Below are positions 26,012 to 35,149 of a DNA stretch of 64,000 nucleotides, piece by piece. Position 1 is the first letter of the stretch, and each line of letters begins with the position of its first letter. Under the pieces are notes generated by a model. The model was not told where the DNA came from, ran no database searches, and saw only the letters and a list, made by a program, of their open reading frames with translations. The DNA comes from Desulfuromonas sp. AOP6 (GTDB lineage Bacteria; Desulfobacterota; Desulfuromonadia; Desulfuromonadales; SZUA-540), in the NCBI RefSeq assembly GCF_009731355.2, contig NZ_AP022810.1, positions 1,268,001 to 1,332,000 of the forward strand. Direction: 5' to 3'. Both the position numbers and the translations under genes were made by a program.

Positions 26012-27187
26012 TTACTCGACGCAGAGGATGGCGCATTTGAGATATTCCGTTTCGGGGCAGGACAACAGAATCGGGTGGTCATAGGCCTGACTGCGCATCT
26101 CCAGCAGGCGGATGGCCCGGCCCGCCTGCACGGCGGCCTTGCTCAGCGTGTCGAGGAAGATGTCCCGGCTCATATGGTGGGAGCAGGAACAGGTGAAGAG
26201 ATAGCCGCCAGGGCTCACCGCTTCCATGGCCCGGCGATTGATCGTCAGGTAGCCTTTGATGGCCTCGGGGAGCTTCTTGCGACTTTTAACGAAGGCCGGT
26301 GGGTCGAGGACAATGGTGTCGAAGGTTTGGTTCTTTTGGTTGAGGCTGCGTAGAAAATCGAAGACATCGGCTCTTTCGAAAGAACAGTGGCCTTCAACAA
26401 AATTCAGACGGGCATTTTCTCGTGCCAGGGTCAGGGCGCCTTCCGAGATGTCGATGCCCACCACCTCTTTGGCTCCGTAGCGGGCGGCATGAACCGACCA
26501 GCTTCCCGAGTAGCAGAACAAATCAAGCACCCTTTGGCCAGATACGAAAGGCTTCAAGGCCAGATGATTCTCTTTCTGGTCCAGAAAATGCCCCGTCTTT
26601 TGTCCCCCCAGAACATCAACACGGAAGCGCAGGCCATGTTCCGTCATAATGACGTCTTCGGGAAGTTCGCCTTGCAGAATTTCAACGCTGCAGTCGAGGC
26701 CTTCAAGTTCGCGCACGGCCACATCGTTACGGGCGACAATGGCTTTGGGCTGCAAGAGCTCGGTCAGCGCCTGCAGAATAGCCTGGCGTCGACACTCCAT
26801 ACCCAGGGTGAGAAACTGCAGGGAGAGCACATCGCCGTAGCGGTCGACCACAAGGCCAGGCAGGCCGTCGGCCTCGCCATGCACCAGGCGCATGGTGACC
26901 AGATCACCGTAAAAACGCTGGCGATAGAGAAGCGCCGCCCTGAAGCGGCCGTGAAAAAAACTCGGGGTGTCAATGGATTCCCTGGCGCGGGAGAGGATGC
27001 GGGCAGCAATGAGAGAATGGGGATTATAGTAGGCCATGCCCAGAAATTCCCCCCGATGCGTGAAAACCTCGACGGCCTCCCCCGGATGGGTGGAGCGGTC
27101 GAGGTTTTCAATTTCATTGCTGAATACCCAGGGGTGTCCGGCGCGGGCGCGGCGGTCGTGGCCTGCACGCAGGGTTAGTCGGGTCAT
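26012..27187 (-). CDS. rlmI: 23S rRNA (cytosine-C5) methyltransferase RlmI family
   Basis: The 391-residue protein has an N-terminal PUA domain (about 1-75) and a Rossmann SAM-dependent methyltransferase domain with VLDLFCYSGSWSVHAA, the catalytic LDPPAF and a Cys in FTCSCSHHMS. This is the architecture of RlmI, which makes m5C1962 in 23S rRNA. It starts four bases inside the upstream arsR-type gene and is probably translationally coupled to it. The substrate base is by homology. Confidence 0.9.
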   Translation of the reverse strand: MTRLTLRAGHDRRARAGHPWVFSNEIENLDRSTHPGEAVEVFTHRGEFLGMAYYNPHSLIAARILSRARESIDTPSFFHGRFRAALLYRQRFYGDLVTMRLVHGEADGLPGLVVDRYGDVLSLQFLTLGMECRRQAILQALTELLQPKAIVARNDVAVRELEGLDCSVEILQGELPEDVIMTEHGLRFRVDVLGGQKTGHFLDQKENHLALKPFVSGQRVLDLFCYSGSWSVHAARYGAKEVVGIDISEGALTLARENARLNFVEGHCSFERADVFDFLRSLNQKNQTFDTIVLDPPAFVKSRKKLPEAIKGYLTINRRAMEAVSPGGYLFTCSCSHHMSRDIFLDTLSKAAVQAGRAIRLLEMRSQAYDHPILLSCPETEYLKCAILCVE

Positions 27188-27486
27188 GGCTCCGAAGGGG
27201 CCTCGAAAAGCGACTGGACGATGCGGCGGGCTTCTTTGGAAACAACGTGATAGTAGACTTCGACCCCTTCACGCTGGCCCTCGATAATGCCCTTGTTCTT
27301 GAGAAGGGCCAGGTGCTGAGAGACGGTGGCCTGAGGAAGCGCAAGGCATTCCCAGATCTTTTTGACGTTGCATGTCTGGGAAATCAGCCCCGCGATGATT
27401 TTCAGGCGAACTGGATGCCCAAGAACCTTAAGGATTTCGGCTTCCCGATCGTAGTTCTGCATTTTGTCAAATTCCAGCTTTTCCAT
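27184..27486 (-). CDS. ArsR/SmtB-family winged-helix transcriptional regulator
   Basis: The 100-residue protein has the ArsR fold with the segments ILKVLGHPVRLKII and LPQATVSQHLALLKNKGII, the latter being the recognition helix. It has a Cys pair (TCNVKKIWEC) that differs from the classic CxC arsenic motif, so a metal or thiol effector is possible but not shown. Its stop overlaps the start of the rRNA methyltransferase gene. A region of about 250 bases upstream separates it from the divergent exchanger gene and probably holds its operator. Confidence 0.9.
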   Translation of the reverse strand: MEKLEFDKMQNYDREAEILKVLGHPVRLKIIAGLISQTCNVKKIWECLALPQATVSQHLALLKNKGIIEGQREGVEVYYHVVSKEARRIVQSLFEAPSEP

Positions 27487-27738
27487 GATTGGACCCTTCT
27501 TTCATTGGATTGTAAAATGCATTGAAATATTCGGATTTTAGTTTTCTCTTAATGCAAATGTCAAGCAGTAAGAGCAATAGTTAGAGCAGCTTCATTACAT
27601 CGCTGAAAAATGTGTGGGTATCATTGTGCTCGACTTGCCTTCTTTGTGTGGGTAAACTGTTCCACCGAACGCTAATATTCTCCCGTTTTTCCGCGGCGGA
27701 CTCCGTTCCTGGCGCGCAATGAAAGGTTCTGCTTAACG

Positions 27739-28680
27739 ATGATTATGGCTGTTGCTCTGTTTTTTGTCGGAATAGCTGTTCTCTATTATGCCGCCGAGTT
27801 TCTGGTTGAGGGCAGTTCACGATTTGCCATATCCTTTGGCATTCGCCCCCTTGTTATCGGTATGACCGTTGTGGCTCTTGCGACCAGCATGCCCGAAATG
27901 ATGGTCTCGCTGTTGGCGGCAGTCAAGGGATCCTCCGATCTGGCCGCAGGTAATATTATCGGTTCAAATATTGCGAATGTGGGGTTGATACTGGGTGTCG
28001 CCGCCGTTTTTCAACCGGTATCCGTCACCCGCAAGACCGTTCTGCGTGAAATTCCCATTATGGTCGGTGCCTCCGTGCTCCTGTGGTTTTGTGCACTGGA
28101 TGGCGTGCTCTCGGCTGGCGACGGCCTGTTGCTGGTAACCTCTCTGGGGGCCTTTCTCCTGTACTGCCTGAAAAACGCCAAAAACGAGGAAGGGGCGCCT
28201 GAAATTCCTGAAGGGATGGTGCGCAGGGAAAAGGCCCATCGTAAAAAGGATGTACTCTACATCCTTTTCGGCATCGTTGGTCTGGCTGCCGGCGCCGAGA
28301 TGATGGTGCGTTCCGGTGTTTTTATCGGCCGATCCCTCGGTATTTCCGAGATGGTTATCGGTCTCTCCGTCATCGCCCTGGGGACGAGCCTTCCCGAATT
28401 GGCTGCGTCTTCGGTAGGCGCCTGGCGCGGTGAGTCGGACCTGAGTGTCGGTAATGTTATCGGCAGTAATATCTTCAATATCTTCTTTGTGCTGGGGGTA
28501 TGCGCCCTTATCAGACCCTTGCCTATCCAGGCTTCAGTGCTGCGCTTTGAGCTGCCGATCATGATCCTGTTCAGCGCTGCCTTGATCCCCCTTATGCACC
28601 GGGGACTTGTCCTGGGGCGCCGAGAAGGGATCTTTCTTTTGGCGGCTTACCTATTGTTTATCTGGAGATTATTCTGGTGA
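27739..28680 (+). CDS. Calcium/sodium antiporter (CaCA family, YrbG type)
   Basis: The 313-residue membrane protein has about ten hydrophobic segments and the two inverted alpha repeats of the CaCA superfamily: ALATSMPEMMVS with GNIIGSNIANVG, and ALGTSLPELAAS with GNVIGSNIFNIF. These regions line the ion site, with the Glu of each PE motif binding the cation. Ca2+ export in exchange for Na+ or H+ is the family role; ion specificity is not established. It begins a three-gene run with the DUF3108 protein and the pyrophosphatase. Confidence 0.9.
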   Translation: MIMAVALFFVGIAVLYYAAEFLVEGSSRFAISFGIRPLVIGMTVVALATSMPEMMVSLLAAVKGSSDLAAGNIIGSNIANVGLILGVAAVFQPVSVTRKTVLREIPIMVGASVLLWFCALDGVLSAGDGLLLVTSLGAFLLYCLKNAKNEEGAPEIPEGMVRREKAHRKKDVLYILFGIVGLAAGAEMMVRSGVFIGRSLGISEMVIGLSVIALGTSLPELAASSVGAWRGESDLSVGNVIGSNIFNIFFVLGVCALIRPLPIQASVLRFELPIMILFSAALIPLMHRGLVLGRREGIFLLAAYLLFIWRLFW

Positions 28681-29507
28681 TGAAATCTTCAATCTTTTGT
28701 CCCCTTGGCCTTCTCTTCTGTTTCTTGATGGTCATCAGCGCCCCAGCGCAGGAAATTGCCGCTGACGAAGCGGCCCTATCCACGGTGACGCCCATTGCTG
28801 AAATATTGGGGGAAAATTACTACTATGATATTTCTTTTCTCTGGTTTGATCACCTGGCGGAAGGCCGGATCATGTTGGAGAAGGGCGAGCAGTCCGATAC
28901 CTATCGCGCCATGCTCGAGGCGAGGACCCTTGGTGTCGCGGCCTGGCTGACGGGAGACCGCGTGCAGCGTTATGTCTCGGTGATGCGGGTGGCAGATGAT
29001 GGGTCCTTGAGTTCGCTTATCTACGAATCGCACATCCTCAAGAAGAAAAAGGGCAAAATTGACAATCGGGTGAAGCGTTATACGTTTGACAGCGAAAACC
29101 GCACCATTCTTTATCAAAAATTCAAAGGTGAAAAAAAAGTGAGCGAAGAGCTTATTCCCTGGTCCCATGAGGAGTGGCCCGATGATTTTCTGACGGCTTT
29201 CTATAACTTCCGTTTGGGCAACAGTGGTCCTCTGGTCCCCGGGGCAAGCTATCGCATTCCCACATTCAAGCGGGAAGGCCCTGCGGACATTCAGATTGAA
29301 ATTCTCCCTGAAAAGGCAAGGCCCTCGAAGTCCTTTTTCCCAGCGGGTGGGCATCTTGTCAAAGTCATACTTGATCCGGATGTTTTTGAAACGGCTGGCG
29401 GCGATGTCTTTATGTGGATGGATGCCAGCGGCAGGCCAGTTAAGGGACTCGTCGAAAAAGTCATTGGCCTTGGAGATGTCAAAGGAACTATGCGTCCGTT
29501 AAATTAA
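28677..29507 (+). CDS. DUF3108 family exported protein
   Basis: The ~275-residue product has a signal peptide (hydrophobic 9-22, APAQE cleavage) and a beta-rich body with the DUF3108-like opening YYYDISFLWFDHLAEGRI. Function is unknown; members are predicted periplasmic or outer-membrane-associated. The frame begins with GTG (28677) directly followed by ATG (28680). Both overlap the stop of the antiporter gene, and the GGAG site is nine bases from the GTG, so the exact start is uncertain by one codon. Confidence 0.8.
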   Translation: MMKSSIFCPLGLLFCFLMVISAPAQEIAADEAALSTVTPIAEILGENYYYDISFLWFDHLAEGRIMLEKGEQSDTYRAMLEARTLGVAAWLTGDRVQRYVSVMRVADDGSLSSLIYESHILKKKKGKIDNRVKRYTFDSENRTILYQKFKGEKKVSEELIPWSHEEWPDDFLTAFYNFRLGNSGPLVPGASYRIPTFKREGPADIQIEILPEKARPSKSFFPAGGHLVKVILDPDVFETAGGDVFMWMDASGRPVKGLVEKVIGLGDVKGTMRPLN

Positions 29508-29536
29508 GGATGTTTTGATAGGAAGGTACTCATCGG

Positions 29537-31192
29537 ATGAGTAAACAAACCATTTATGTCATAGGTCATAAAAACCCGGATACCGATTCCATTTGCAGCG
29601 CCATGGCGTATGCCCGCCTCAAACAGCTGCAGGGGGTGCCCCAGGTGCAGGCGGCAAGGGCTGGGGACCTGAACCGGCAGACGGAGTTTGTGCTGGATGA
29701 ACTGGCCTTGCCCAGACCTCATCTCCTCATGGACGTCTATCCCCGAGTCAAGGATGTTGTTGGCGAACATGTAGTAACCATCCCAGACAAAGCGCCGCTG
29801 TCGCGGGCTCTGGAACTCTTTCACCTGCACAATATCCGCCTGCTTCCCGTGATCGACGACGACAGGCGACCACTGGGGTTGCTGTTTCTGAAAAAGGTGT
29901 CCGAGCGTTTTCTGATTCCGCGTCAGGAGAGCGAGATCCGTCGTGTCCTTGCCTCGGTGGACTCCATCCGCCAATGCCTCAAGGCCAGTATCCTCTGTCA
30001 GGCTGAAGAGGCCGGCGGCAAAGTGGAGGAACTCAACCTCTATGTCGGCGCCATGGCCTCCGCCACCTTCCAGGAACGTCTTAAAGGGTGCAGTCCCCGC
30101 GACATGGTCCTGGTGACCGGTGACCGTGAAAATATCCAGAGACAGGCGGTCGAAATGGGGGTGCGCATCCTCATCGTCACGGCCAGTCTACCCGTGTCGC
30201 CGGATGTGGTCGAGCTGGCCCAGGTCAAGGGGGTCACCATCCTCTCTACTCCCTTTGATACGGCGACAAGTGCCTGGTTGACCCGCCTGTCAACTCCCGT
30301 CAGTGAGTTGGTGACGGCGGATCACCAGAGCGTTGGTCTGCCAGATCGCCTGGAGGATTTGCGCCTGAAGCTGCTGCACTCCAAAGACCCGGGGGTGGTT
30401 GTTCTCGATGGCGAGGGGAGGGTGGCGGCAGTGGCGACCAAGAGCAATCTGTTGTCTCCCTCGCAGGTCAAGCTGATCCTGGTGGATCACAATGAACTGT
30501 CACAGGCCGTTGCCGGGGCAGACAAAGTTGAAATCATGGAAGTCATCGACCATCACCGCCTGGGAAATTTTCATACCGATTATCCGATCCGTTTCATCAA
30601 TCAACCTTTGGGCAGTACCTGTTCCCTGGTGGCTACCCTTTATCAACAGGCAGGGAGAGAGCCGGAACGGGCCATCGCCGGTCTGATGCTGGCCGGTCTG
30701 CTTTCTGATACGGTCATACTCAAATCCCCTACGACCACCGAGACCGATCGGGAAATTGCCACCTGGCTTGGCAAGCTTGCCGGTCTCGATCCTTATGAGT
30801 TCGGCCGGCGCATTTTCAGTGCCGGCAGTGCGCTGGCGGCGCACCCTTCCGTCAGGCATCTGATCCTTGCCGATTTCAAGGAATACAAAGCGGGTGAACG
30901 TGTTTTTGGCCTTGGCCAGGTGGAGGTTGTCAGTTTCCACGAATTCCACACCTTGAAAGAACAGATCACCGAAGAACTGGCTGCGCTGAAAAAAGAACGC
31001 AAACTCGACACAGTCGGCTTGCTCGTTACCGATATCGTTCAGGAGACCAGTCTTCTGCTGGCCCAGGGAAGTAAGGAGCTGCCCTACGTGATCGGTTATC
31101 CTCAGGTGGAGGAAAACCTCTTTGAACTTAAGGGGGTTCTTTCACGCAAAAAGCAGCTCGTACCTCACCTCCTTAAAGTTCTTAAAGGCTGA
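29537..31192 (+). CDS. Family II (Mn-dependent) inorganic pyrophosphatase with CBS and DRTGG inserts
   Basis: The 551-residue enzyme splits pyrophosphate. The DHH-family motifs are GHKNPDTDS (about 10-18), VDHNE, IDHH and SDTVILKSPT. Between the first motif and DHH there is an insertion of about 230 residues containing two CBS segments (around 75-120 and 260-305) flanking a DRTGG-type domain. This is the regulated CBS-PPase architecture in which adenine nucleotides modulate activity. The C-terminal DHHA2 domain follows. An intrinsic terminator lies 28 bases after the stop. Confidence 0.92.
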   Translation: MSKQTIYVIGHKNPDTDSICSAMAYARLKQLQGVPQVQAARAGDLNRQTEFVLDELALPRPHLLMDVYPRVKDVVGEHVVTIPDKAPLSRALELFHLHNIRLLPVIDDDRRPLGLLFLKKVSERFLIPRQESEIRRVLASVDSIRQCLKASILCQAEEAGGKVEELNLYVGAMASATFQERLKGCSPRDMVLVTGDRENIQRQAVEMGVRILIVTASLPVSPDVVELAQVKGVTILSTPFDTATSAWLTRLSTPVSELVTADHQSVGLPDRLEDLRLKLLHSKDPGVVVLDGEGRVAAVATKSNLLSPSQVKLILVDHNELSQAVAGADKVEIMEVIDHHRLGNFHTDYPIRFINQPLGSTCSLVATLYQQAGREPERAIAGLMLAGLLSDTVILKSPTTTETDREIATWLGKLAGLDPYEFGRRIFSAGSALAAHPSVRHLILADFKEYKAGERVFGLGQVEVVSFHEFHTLKEQITEELAALKKERKLDTVGLLVTDIVQETSLLLAQGSKELPYVIGYPQVEENLFELKGVLSRKKQLVPHLLKVLKG

Positions 31193-31219
31193 ACCTTTTC
31201 TTCCACCCTCTCTGTCTGT

Positions 31220-31244
31220 GGCCGGGCGCATCCCGGCCTTTTTT
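31220..31244 (+). terminator. Rho-independent terminator
   Basis: A seven-base-pair GGCCGGG/CCCGGCC stem (31220-31226 with 31232-31238) is followed by six T residues and ends the antiporter-DUF3108-pyrophosphatase unit. Confidence 0.88.
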
Positions 31245-31490
31245 GTCCATCATGTCTTTTTGACAAAAATTGCCCTGTCCTTGCGGAAATTCGCGCAAAA
31301 ATCCTGAAGTTTTCCTCCTGTCGATCTTGCCATAAGCACTGAACTCCCCGATGTTACAAGCCTGGCGCCCAAATGTGCGTCTGCAGATGAGCCCTTGGCA
31401 TAGAGTGTGAAGATAGACCTCGCGAGTGTCTAAACTTTGTATGGCCATCGAAGTGTTGATGGACGGGGTCCTCTTTTAAAAGGATGTGCT
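31245..31490. other. Intergenic region upstream of the DUF4015 gene
   Basis: Apart from the ribosome-binding site AAAAGGA before 31491, nothing specific was recognised in this ~246-base stretch. The downstream gene's promoter must lie here. Confidence 0.4.
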
Positions 31491-32792
31491 ATGCCGGTGT
31501 TGATGAGGTTTATCGTTCTTTTGGTGCTGTTGGGGCAGGCCTGGGGGGCCGCAGCCGAATCTTTGACTTGTGGTCATCTTTATGACGGTGTGACCGGCAA
31601 GCCCATTGAAAACGCGGTGGTCAGCAGCGGCCCACGTCTGGTGCGCACCGACGCCAACGGACATTTCGTCATGGCTTCTTCGACCAAAGAATTTCGGGCA
31701 CGGGCTCCAGGTTATCGGGTTCGTTCGTTCACCACCGCCGAGGGGCATGACATAGTCATGGAGCCTTTTTCAGCCAAGGCTTTGTATCTCTCCCATTACG
31801 GCATTGCCGAACCCATACTGCGGAATCCTGCACTGAAAATGATCGAAAACACGGAACTCAATGCGCTGGTGATTGACCTCAAGGGCGATCGCGGACAAGT
31901 CGCCTTCAAGGTGGATCTGCCCATGGCATCTGAAATTGGCGCCCAGAAAATCCTCACGGTCAAGGACGGCAAGCGCCTGTTGGCGTCCCTGAAAGCAAAA
32001 GATGTCTATACCATTGCCCGTATCGTGGTATTCAAAGACGATTTGCTGGCCAAATCCCGCCCAGACCTGGCTATCCGCACCGAACGAGGAGACGTTTGGC
32101 GTGACGGTGAAGGCATGGCTTGGGTCGACCCTTTTTTCCGTGAGGTCTGGGAATATAATATCGCGTTAGCCGAACAGGCGGCCCAGATGGGTTTTGACGA
32201 AATACAGTTTGATTACGTCCGTTTTCCGGACCGTCGCGGTCTGCGGTTCGCCAAAGAGAACCAGGAAGAAAATCGGGTTGGCGCCATTTCAGGTTTCCTG
32301 GCCTCGGCTCGCCAGCGACTGGAAGCCTATGAGGTCTTTCTGTCCGCCGATATCTTCGGGTATGTCTGCTGGAGCGAGAAAGATGTGGAAATCGGTCAAC
32401 GCCTCGAGGATCTGTCCGTCCATCTCGACTATATTTCTCCCATGCTATACCCCTCCGGTTTTGGTCATGGGGTAGGAATGTATCGTAATCCGGTTAAACA
32501 TCCTTATGAAATCATTTCCCTGTCCCTTAACAGGGCGCAGCAAAGGACAGGCCTGCCCGGCGCCCGCTTTCGTCCGTGGCTCCAGGCGTTCAGGGATTAC
32601 GCCTTTGATCGTCGATCTTTCGGAGAACACGAGATTCGCGCGCAAATTGAAGCCTCCGACGATTTCGGCAGCAGCGGCTGGATGCTCTGGAATGCCCGTA
32701 ACGTGTACAGTCAGGCTGGATTGTTGAAAAAGTCTTATGAGGCTTACGCCGATCAGATCAGTGAAGCGGAACCTGACTATCCGAAGCTTTAG
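31491..32792 (+). CDS. DUF4015 putative glycoside hydrolase with N-terminal carboxypeptidase-regulatory-like domain
   Basis: The 433-residue protein has a signal peptide (hydrophobic 4-20, AAAES) and a short beta domain (about 25-85; GHLYDGVTGKPIENAVV) like carboxypeptidase regulatory domains. A TIM-barrel-like DUF4015 domain follows (about 95-420), including the family blocks ALVIDLKGDRG, DEIQFDYVRFPD and YISPMLYPS. The Asp/Glu residues in those blocks are candidates for catalysis on a polysaccharide, but no substrate is known. The ATG at 31491 has an AAAAGGA site six bases upstream; an in-frame start 18 codons earlier lacks one. Confidence 0.87.
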   Translation: MPVLMRFIVLLVLLGQAWGAAAESLTCGHLYDGVTGKPIENAVVSSGPRLVRTDANGHFVMASSTKEFRARAPGYRVRSFTTAEGHDIVMEPFSAKALYLSHYGIAEPILRNPALKMIENTELNALVIDLKGDRGQVAFKVDLPMASEIGAQKILTVKDGKRLLASLKAKDVYTIARIVVFKDDLLAKSRPDLAIRTERGDVWRDGEGMAWVDPFFREVWEYNIALAEQAAQMGFDEIQFDYVRFPDRRGLRFAKENQEENRVGAISGFLASARQRLEAYEVFLSADIFGYVCWSEKDVEIGQRLEDLSVHLDYISPMLYPSGFGHGVGMYRNPVKHPYEIISLSLNRAQQRTGLPGARFRPWLQAFRDYAFDRRSFGEHEIRAQIEASDDFGSSGWMLWNARNVYSQAGLLKKSYEAYADQISEAEPDYPKL

Positions 32793-32856
32793 CACGCCGG
32801 GATTATCGGGCGCGTCGCGGTGGGGATGTCCTTTGTCTGGCCCAGGAGATAAAAAA

Positions 32857-32912
32857 ACCCCGTGAAGGAGGGGAATCACGGGGTAAAACCCTGGGCGTTG
32901 GTTTAACGCCCG
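32857..32912 (+). terminator. Two tandem hairpins downstream of the DUF4015 gene
   Basis: A nine-base-pair hairpin (32857-32865 with 32876-32884) with a purine-rich loop is followed by a second G+C-rich hairpin (about 32890-32899 with 32905-32914). The A run lies on the left of the first and no T tract follows the second, so terminator activity on the plus strand is uncertain. A structured RNA is an alternative. Confidence 0.45.
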
Positions 32913-33111
32913 GGCAGCATAGGTTAATCATACCCGGATAAAACAAAAAATCAACGGAAAATTAAGATGTTGTAGCTCTGTCCGAGGGGGTTTGCGGGGG
33001 CCGCCACCTTGAAATGAATCTTTTTTTTTCAACCACAAAGGGGTATAGTCACGGGCGTACGTTCTGGTGTCTGTGTGGACACTGTCATAACCTGCCCAGG
33101 AGTAAAGCCCC

Positions 33112-34014
33112 ATGCGGATTTTCACGCTGCCATCCTGTCTTGTCCTACTGACGTTTCTTGTCATCCTTGCCTGTCCCACCGGTCTTTTGGCCTCGGAAGA
33201 AAATACTCGGCAAAATATTTATCTGGAATTAGACTTTGATTTCACCAGTGGTGATTACGGTACGGATACGACCACCGATTCCTATGTCTATACGCTGCTT
33301 TTGGGCGCCTATCTTGGGTCTCGTTGGGATGTGCAGCTTTCCGCCCCTTATATCTATAAGAGCAATTCCTATCTGACCACTTCGGGAAATGTATACTATG
33401 GCTCCCGGATGACGGGTACGCCTCAGGTCGGTCAACTGGCCAACGGGGACGGGATGGGCGGTTCCGGAGGTGATGGCACTGGCGGGACGACGGATACAAC
33501 CACCACCACAATGACAGACGTAAAAGAGTCGCAGAGCGGATTTGGCGATATGTCGTTAAGTCTGGGGTGTATCCTTCTTTTTGAAAATCAGACTTCACCT
33601 CAAGTCCGAGCCTATGTCGAGGGCCGGTTGCCAACGGGGGACGAAGACAAGGGGCTTGGTACCGGTGGCTACGGTGTCGAAGGAGGATTTGAGTTATTCA
33701 AATGGGTAGGGCCTTTTTCTCTGTTGGGAAGCGGGGCCTACACCTGGCAGGAAGATAGCTCGGATATCGGGCTGAAGGAATATTGGAGCTACGAAGTCGG
33801 CCTGGGGTACGCTTTGACGGATCGTCTGCGCCCAGGTCTCTCCCTCTGGGGTGCCACAGAGCCTGCGGAGGACGTCGGAAGTCTTCTCGAAGGGAAGGCC
33901 CAGCTGAGTTATCGCACAGGATCGAGCTCGGCCATCGGCGCCTACGTCATGAAGGGACTGGCTACGTCCAGCCCTGATATGGGCACCGGATTTTTCTTTT
34001 TCTGGAATTTTTAG
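33112..34014 (+). CDS. Predicted outer-membrane beta-barrel protein of unknown function
   Basis: The 300-residue protein has a signal peptide (hydrophobic 9-27) and alternating amphipathic strands ending in an aromatic C-terminus (FFFFWNF), as expected of an outer-membrane barrel. A Gly/Thr-rich, low-complexity loop lies near residues 108-142 (a run of Thr). The fold recalls MetA-pathway-type transporter proteins, but the match is weak. AGGAG lies nine bases before the ATG. Function is unknown. Confidence 0.75.
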   Translation: MRIFTLPSCLVLLTFLVILACPTGLLASEENTRQNIYLELDFDFTSGDYGTDTTTDSYVYTLLLGAYLGSRWDVQLSAPYIYKSNSYLTTSGNVYYGSRMTGTPQVGQLANGDGMGGSGGDGTGGTTDTTTTTMTDVKESQSGFGDMSLSLGCILLFENQTSPQVRAYVEGRLPTGDEDKGLGTGGYGVEGGFELFKWVGPFSLLGSGAYTWQEDSSDIGLKEYWSYEVGLGYALTDRLRPGLSLWGATEPAEDVGSLLEGKAQLSYRTGSSSAIGAYVMKGLATSSPDMGTGFFFFWNF

Positions 34015-34661
34015 GAGGATGACAGCCCGGCCAGCAATGACGGGAGTTCACGGATATGATTGAGGACTCGGTGGGCATTGCCGAAATCGCCGCCGGCCGT
34101 GAGGCGATTGGGGATAACACAACAGCGCAACCCTGCCCTGCTGGCCGCGAGCAGCCCCCGAGGTGAGTCTTCTACGACCAGGCACTCCTCCGCTTTGAGC
34201 TCCATGCGTTCAAGGGCTTTTAAATAAGCTTCCGGATGAGGTTTGGGGTGATGGTAGTCCTCCCGGACCAGGGCGAACTCAAAGAAGGGAAGCAATCCGG
34301 TCTGCCGGTGAATAATCTGAAAGTGATTCCGGCGGCACCCTGTTACCACAACCATGCGAAACCTGTTTTTAAGTTGCAGAAGCGTATCGTGTACGCCCTC
34401 CATGGCCGTCAGGCGACCTTCCAGAAGGGACGCGTAGAGAGCATCCCGCCTTCTCCTCAAGATCTCCAGTTCCATCTCGCCATTTTCGCTTTTCACCGCC
34501 AGGGCAAGAGCGCTTTGACCCTGCGTGAGTGAAATACGTATGAAGTCTTCCTCGGATAGGCCTACCTGTCGTTCTGCCAGAATCTGTGCCGTCGCCTGAA
34601 AGTACAGGTGCTCGGTGTCGACGAGAACACCGTCATTGTCCCATAGAATAGCTTTAAGCAT
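34011..34661 (-). CDS. HAD-superfamily hydrolase, phosphoglucomutase/phosphatase-like
   Basis: The 216-residue protein has HAD motif I DNDGVLVDTE (nucleophile D8 and D10), motif II VVTGCR, and motif III/IV KPHPEAYLKAL with EDSPRGLLAA. It has a four-helix cap between residues 16 and 90, which is the beta-phosphoglucomutase/phosphoglycolate phosphatase subfamily. The substrate is unknown. The last four bases overlap the convergent barrel gene. Confidence 0.88.
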   Translation of the reverse strand: MLKAILWDNDGVLVDTEHLYFQATAQILAERQVGLSEEDFIRISLTQGQSALALAVKSENGEMELEILRRRRDALYASLLEGRLTAMEGVHDTLLQLKNRFRMVVVTGCRRNHFQIIHRQTGLLPFFEFALVREDYHHPKPHPEAYLKALERMELKAEECLVVEDSPRGLLAASRAGLRCCVIPNRLTAGGDFGNAHRVLNHIRELPSLLAGLSSS

Positions 34662-34699
34662 GAAATTTTAAGCCTTGGCAGGGTTGATGAGCTAGAAAA

Positions 34700-34737
34700 A
34701 AAGAGCCGTCCCGGCAGTTGATGAGGGACGGCTCTTT
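34700..34737 (-). terminator. Terminator of the cytochrome c7 gene
   Basis: A thirteen-base-pair inverted repeat (34700-34712 with 34725-34737), read on the minus strand, is followed by a run of T residues. It ends the triheme cytochrome transcript and separates it from the HAD gene. Confidence 0.88.
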
Positions 34738-34762
34738 GATTTTACCAAGTTTTAAGCTCAGC

Positions 34763-35035
34763 TTACTTCTTGTGGCAGTCGTTGCACTTGGTGGGGCCGG
34801 CACCTTTCTGGGTGTGGCAGTCTTTGCAGAGAGCATGACCGGTCTTCATGTCGAGTTCAAGCTTGCCGGGCTCACCCTCATGGCAGGCGGCGCAACCCAG
34901 AGAGTCACCATGGACTTTGTGGTTGAATGTAACATTACCTTTTTTGCTGTCGAGGGTGATGGTGTCGCTGGCAACAGCCAGGGAGCCAACAGCCAGGAAA
35001 GCAACGACCAGCAGAGTAGCTACCAAACGTTTCAT
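34763..35035 (-). CDS. Triheme periplasmic cytochrome c7 (PpcA family)
   Basis: The 90-residue precursor has a signal peptide (hydrophobic 5-20, LAVAS) and three heme motifs in the c7 arrangement: CAACH (48-52), CKDCH (70-74) and CNDCH (84-88). The characteristic FNHKVHG segment supplies an axial His. Such proteins shuttle electrons through the periplasm in Geobacter relatives. An AGGAGG site precedes the ATG at 35035 by about eight bases; the frame extends upstream but those codons are leader sequence. It is a single-gene transcript and is expected to be well expressed. Confidence 0.95.
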   Translation of the reverse strand: MKRLVATLLVVAFLAVGSLAVASDTITLDSKKGNVTFNHKVHGDSLGCAACHEGEPGKLELDMKTGHALCKDCHTQKGAGPTKCNDCHKK

Positions 35036-35117
35036 GTTTCTCAGCCTCCTAAAAATTTGGACGGAAGATTCCGCCTTGGTTGTCGTTAATGTATACACCG
35101 GGTTTTTAAAAATGCAT

Positions 35118-35149
35118 CCGACATCGAGTGGAATGTCGCCCGATGTCGA
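35118..35149. promoter_or_regulatory. Inverted repeat in the divergent ppcA-type / XRE intergenic region
   Basis: CGACATCG (35119-35126) and CGATGTCG (35141-35148) are perfect eight-base inverted half-sites with a 14-base spacer. They lie between the cytochrome c7 gene and the divergent XRE-type gene. It is a candidate operator for one or both genes, possibly for the XRE protein itself. Confidence 0.5.
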
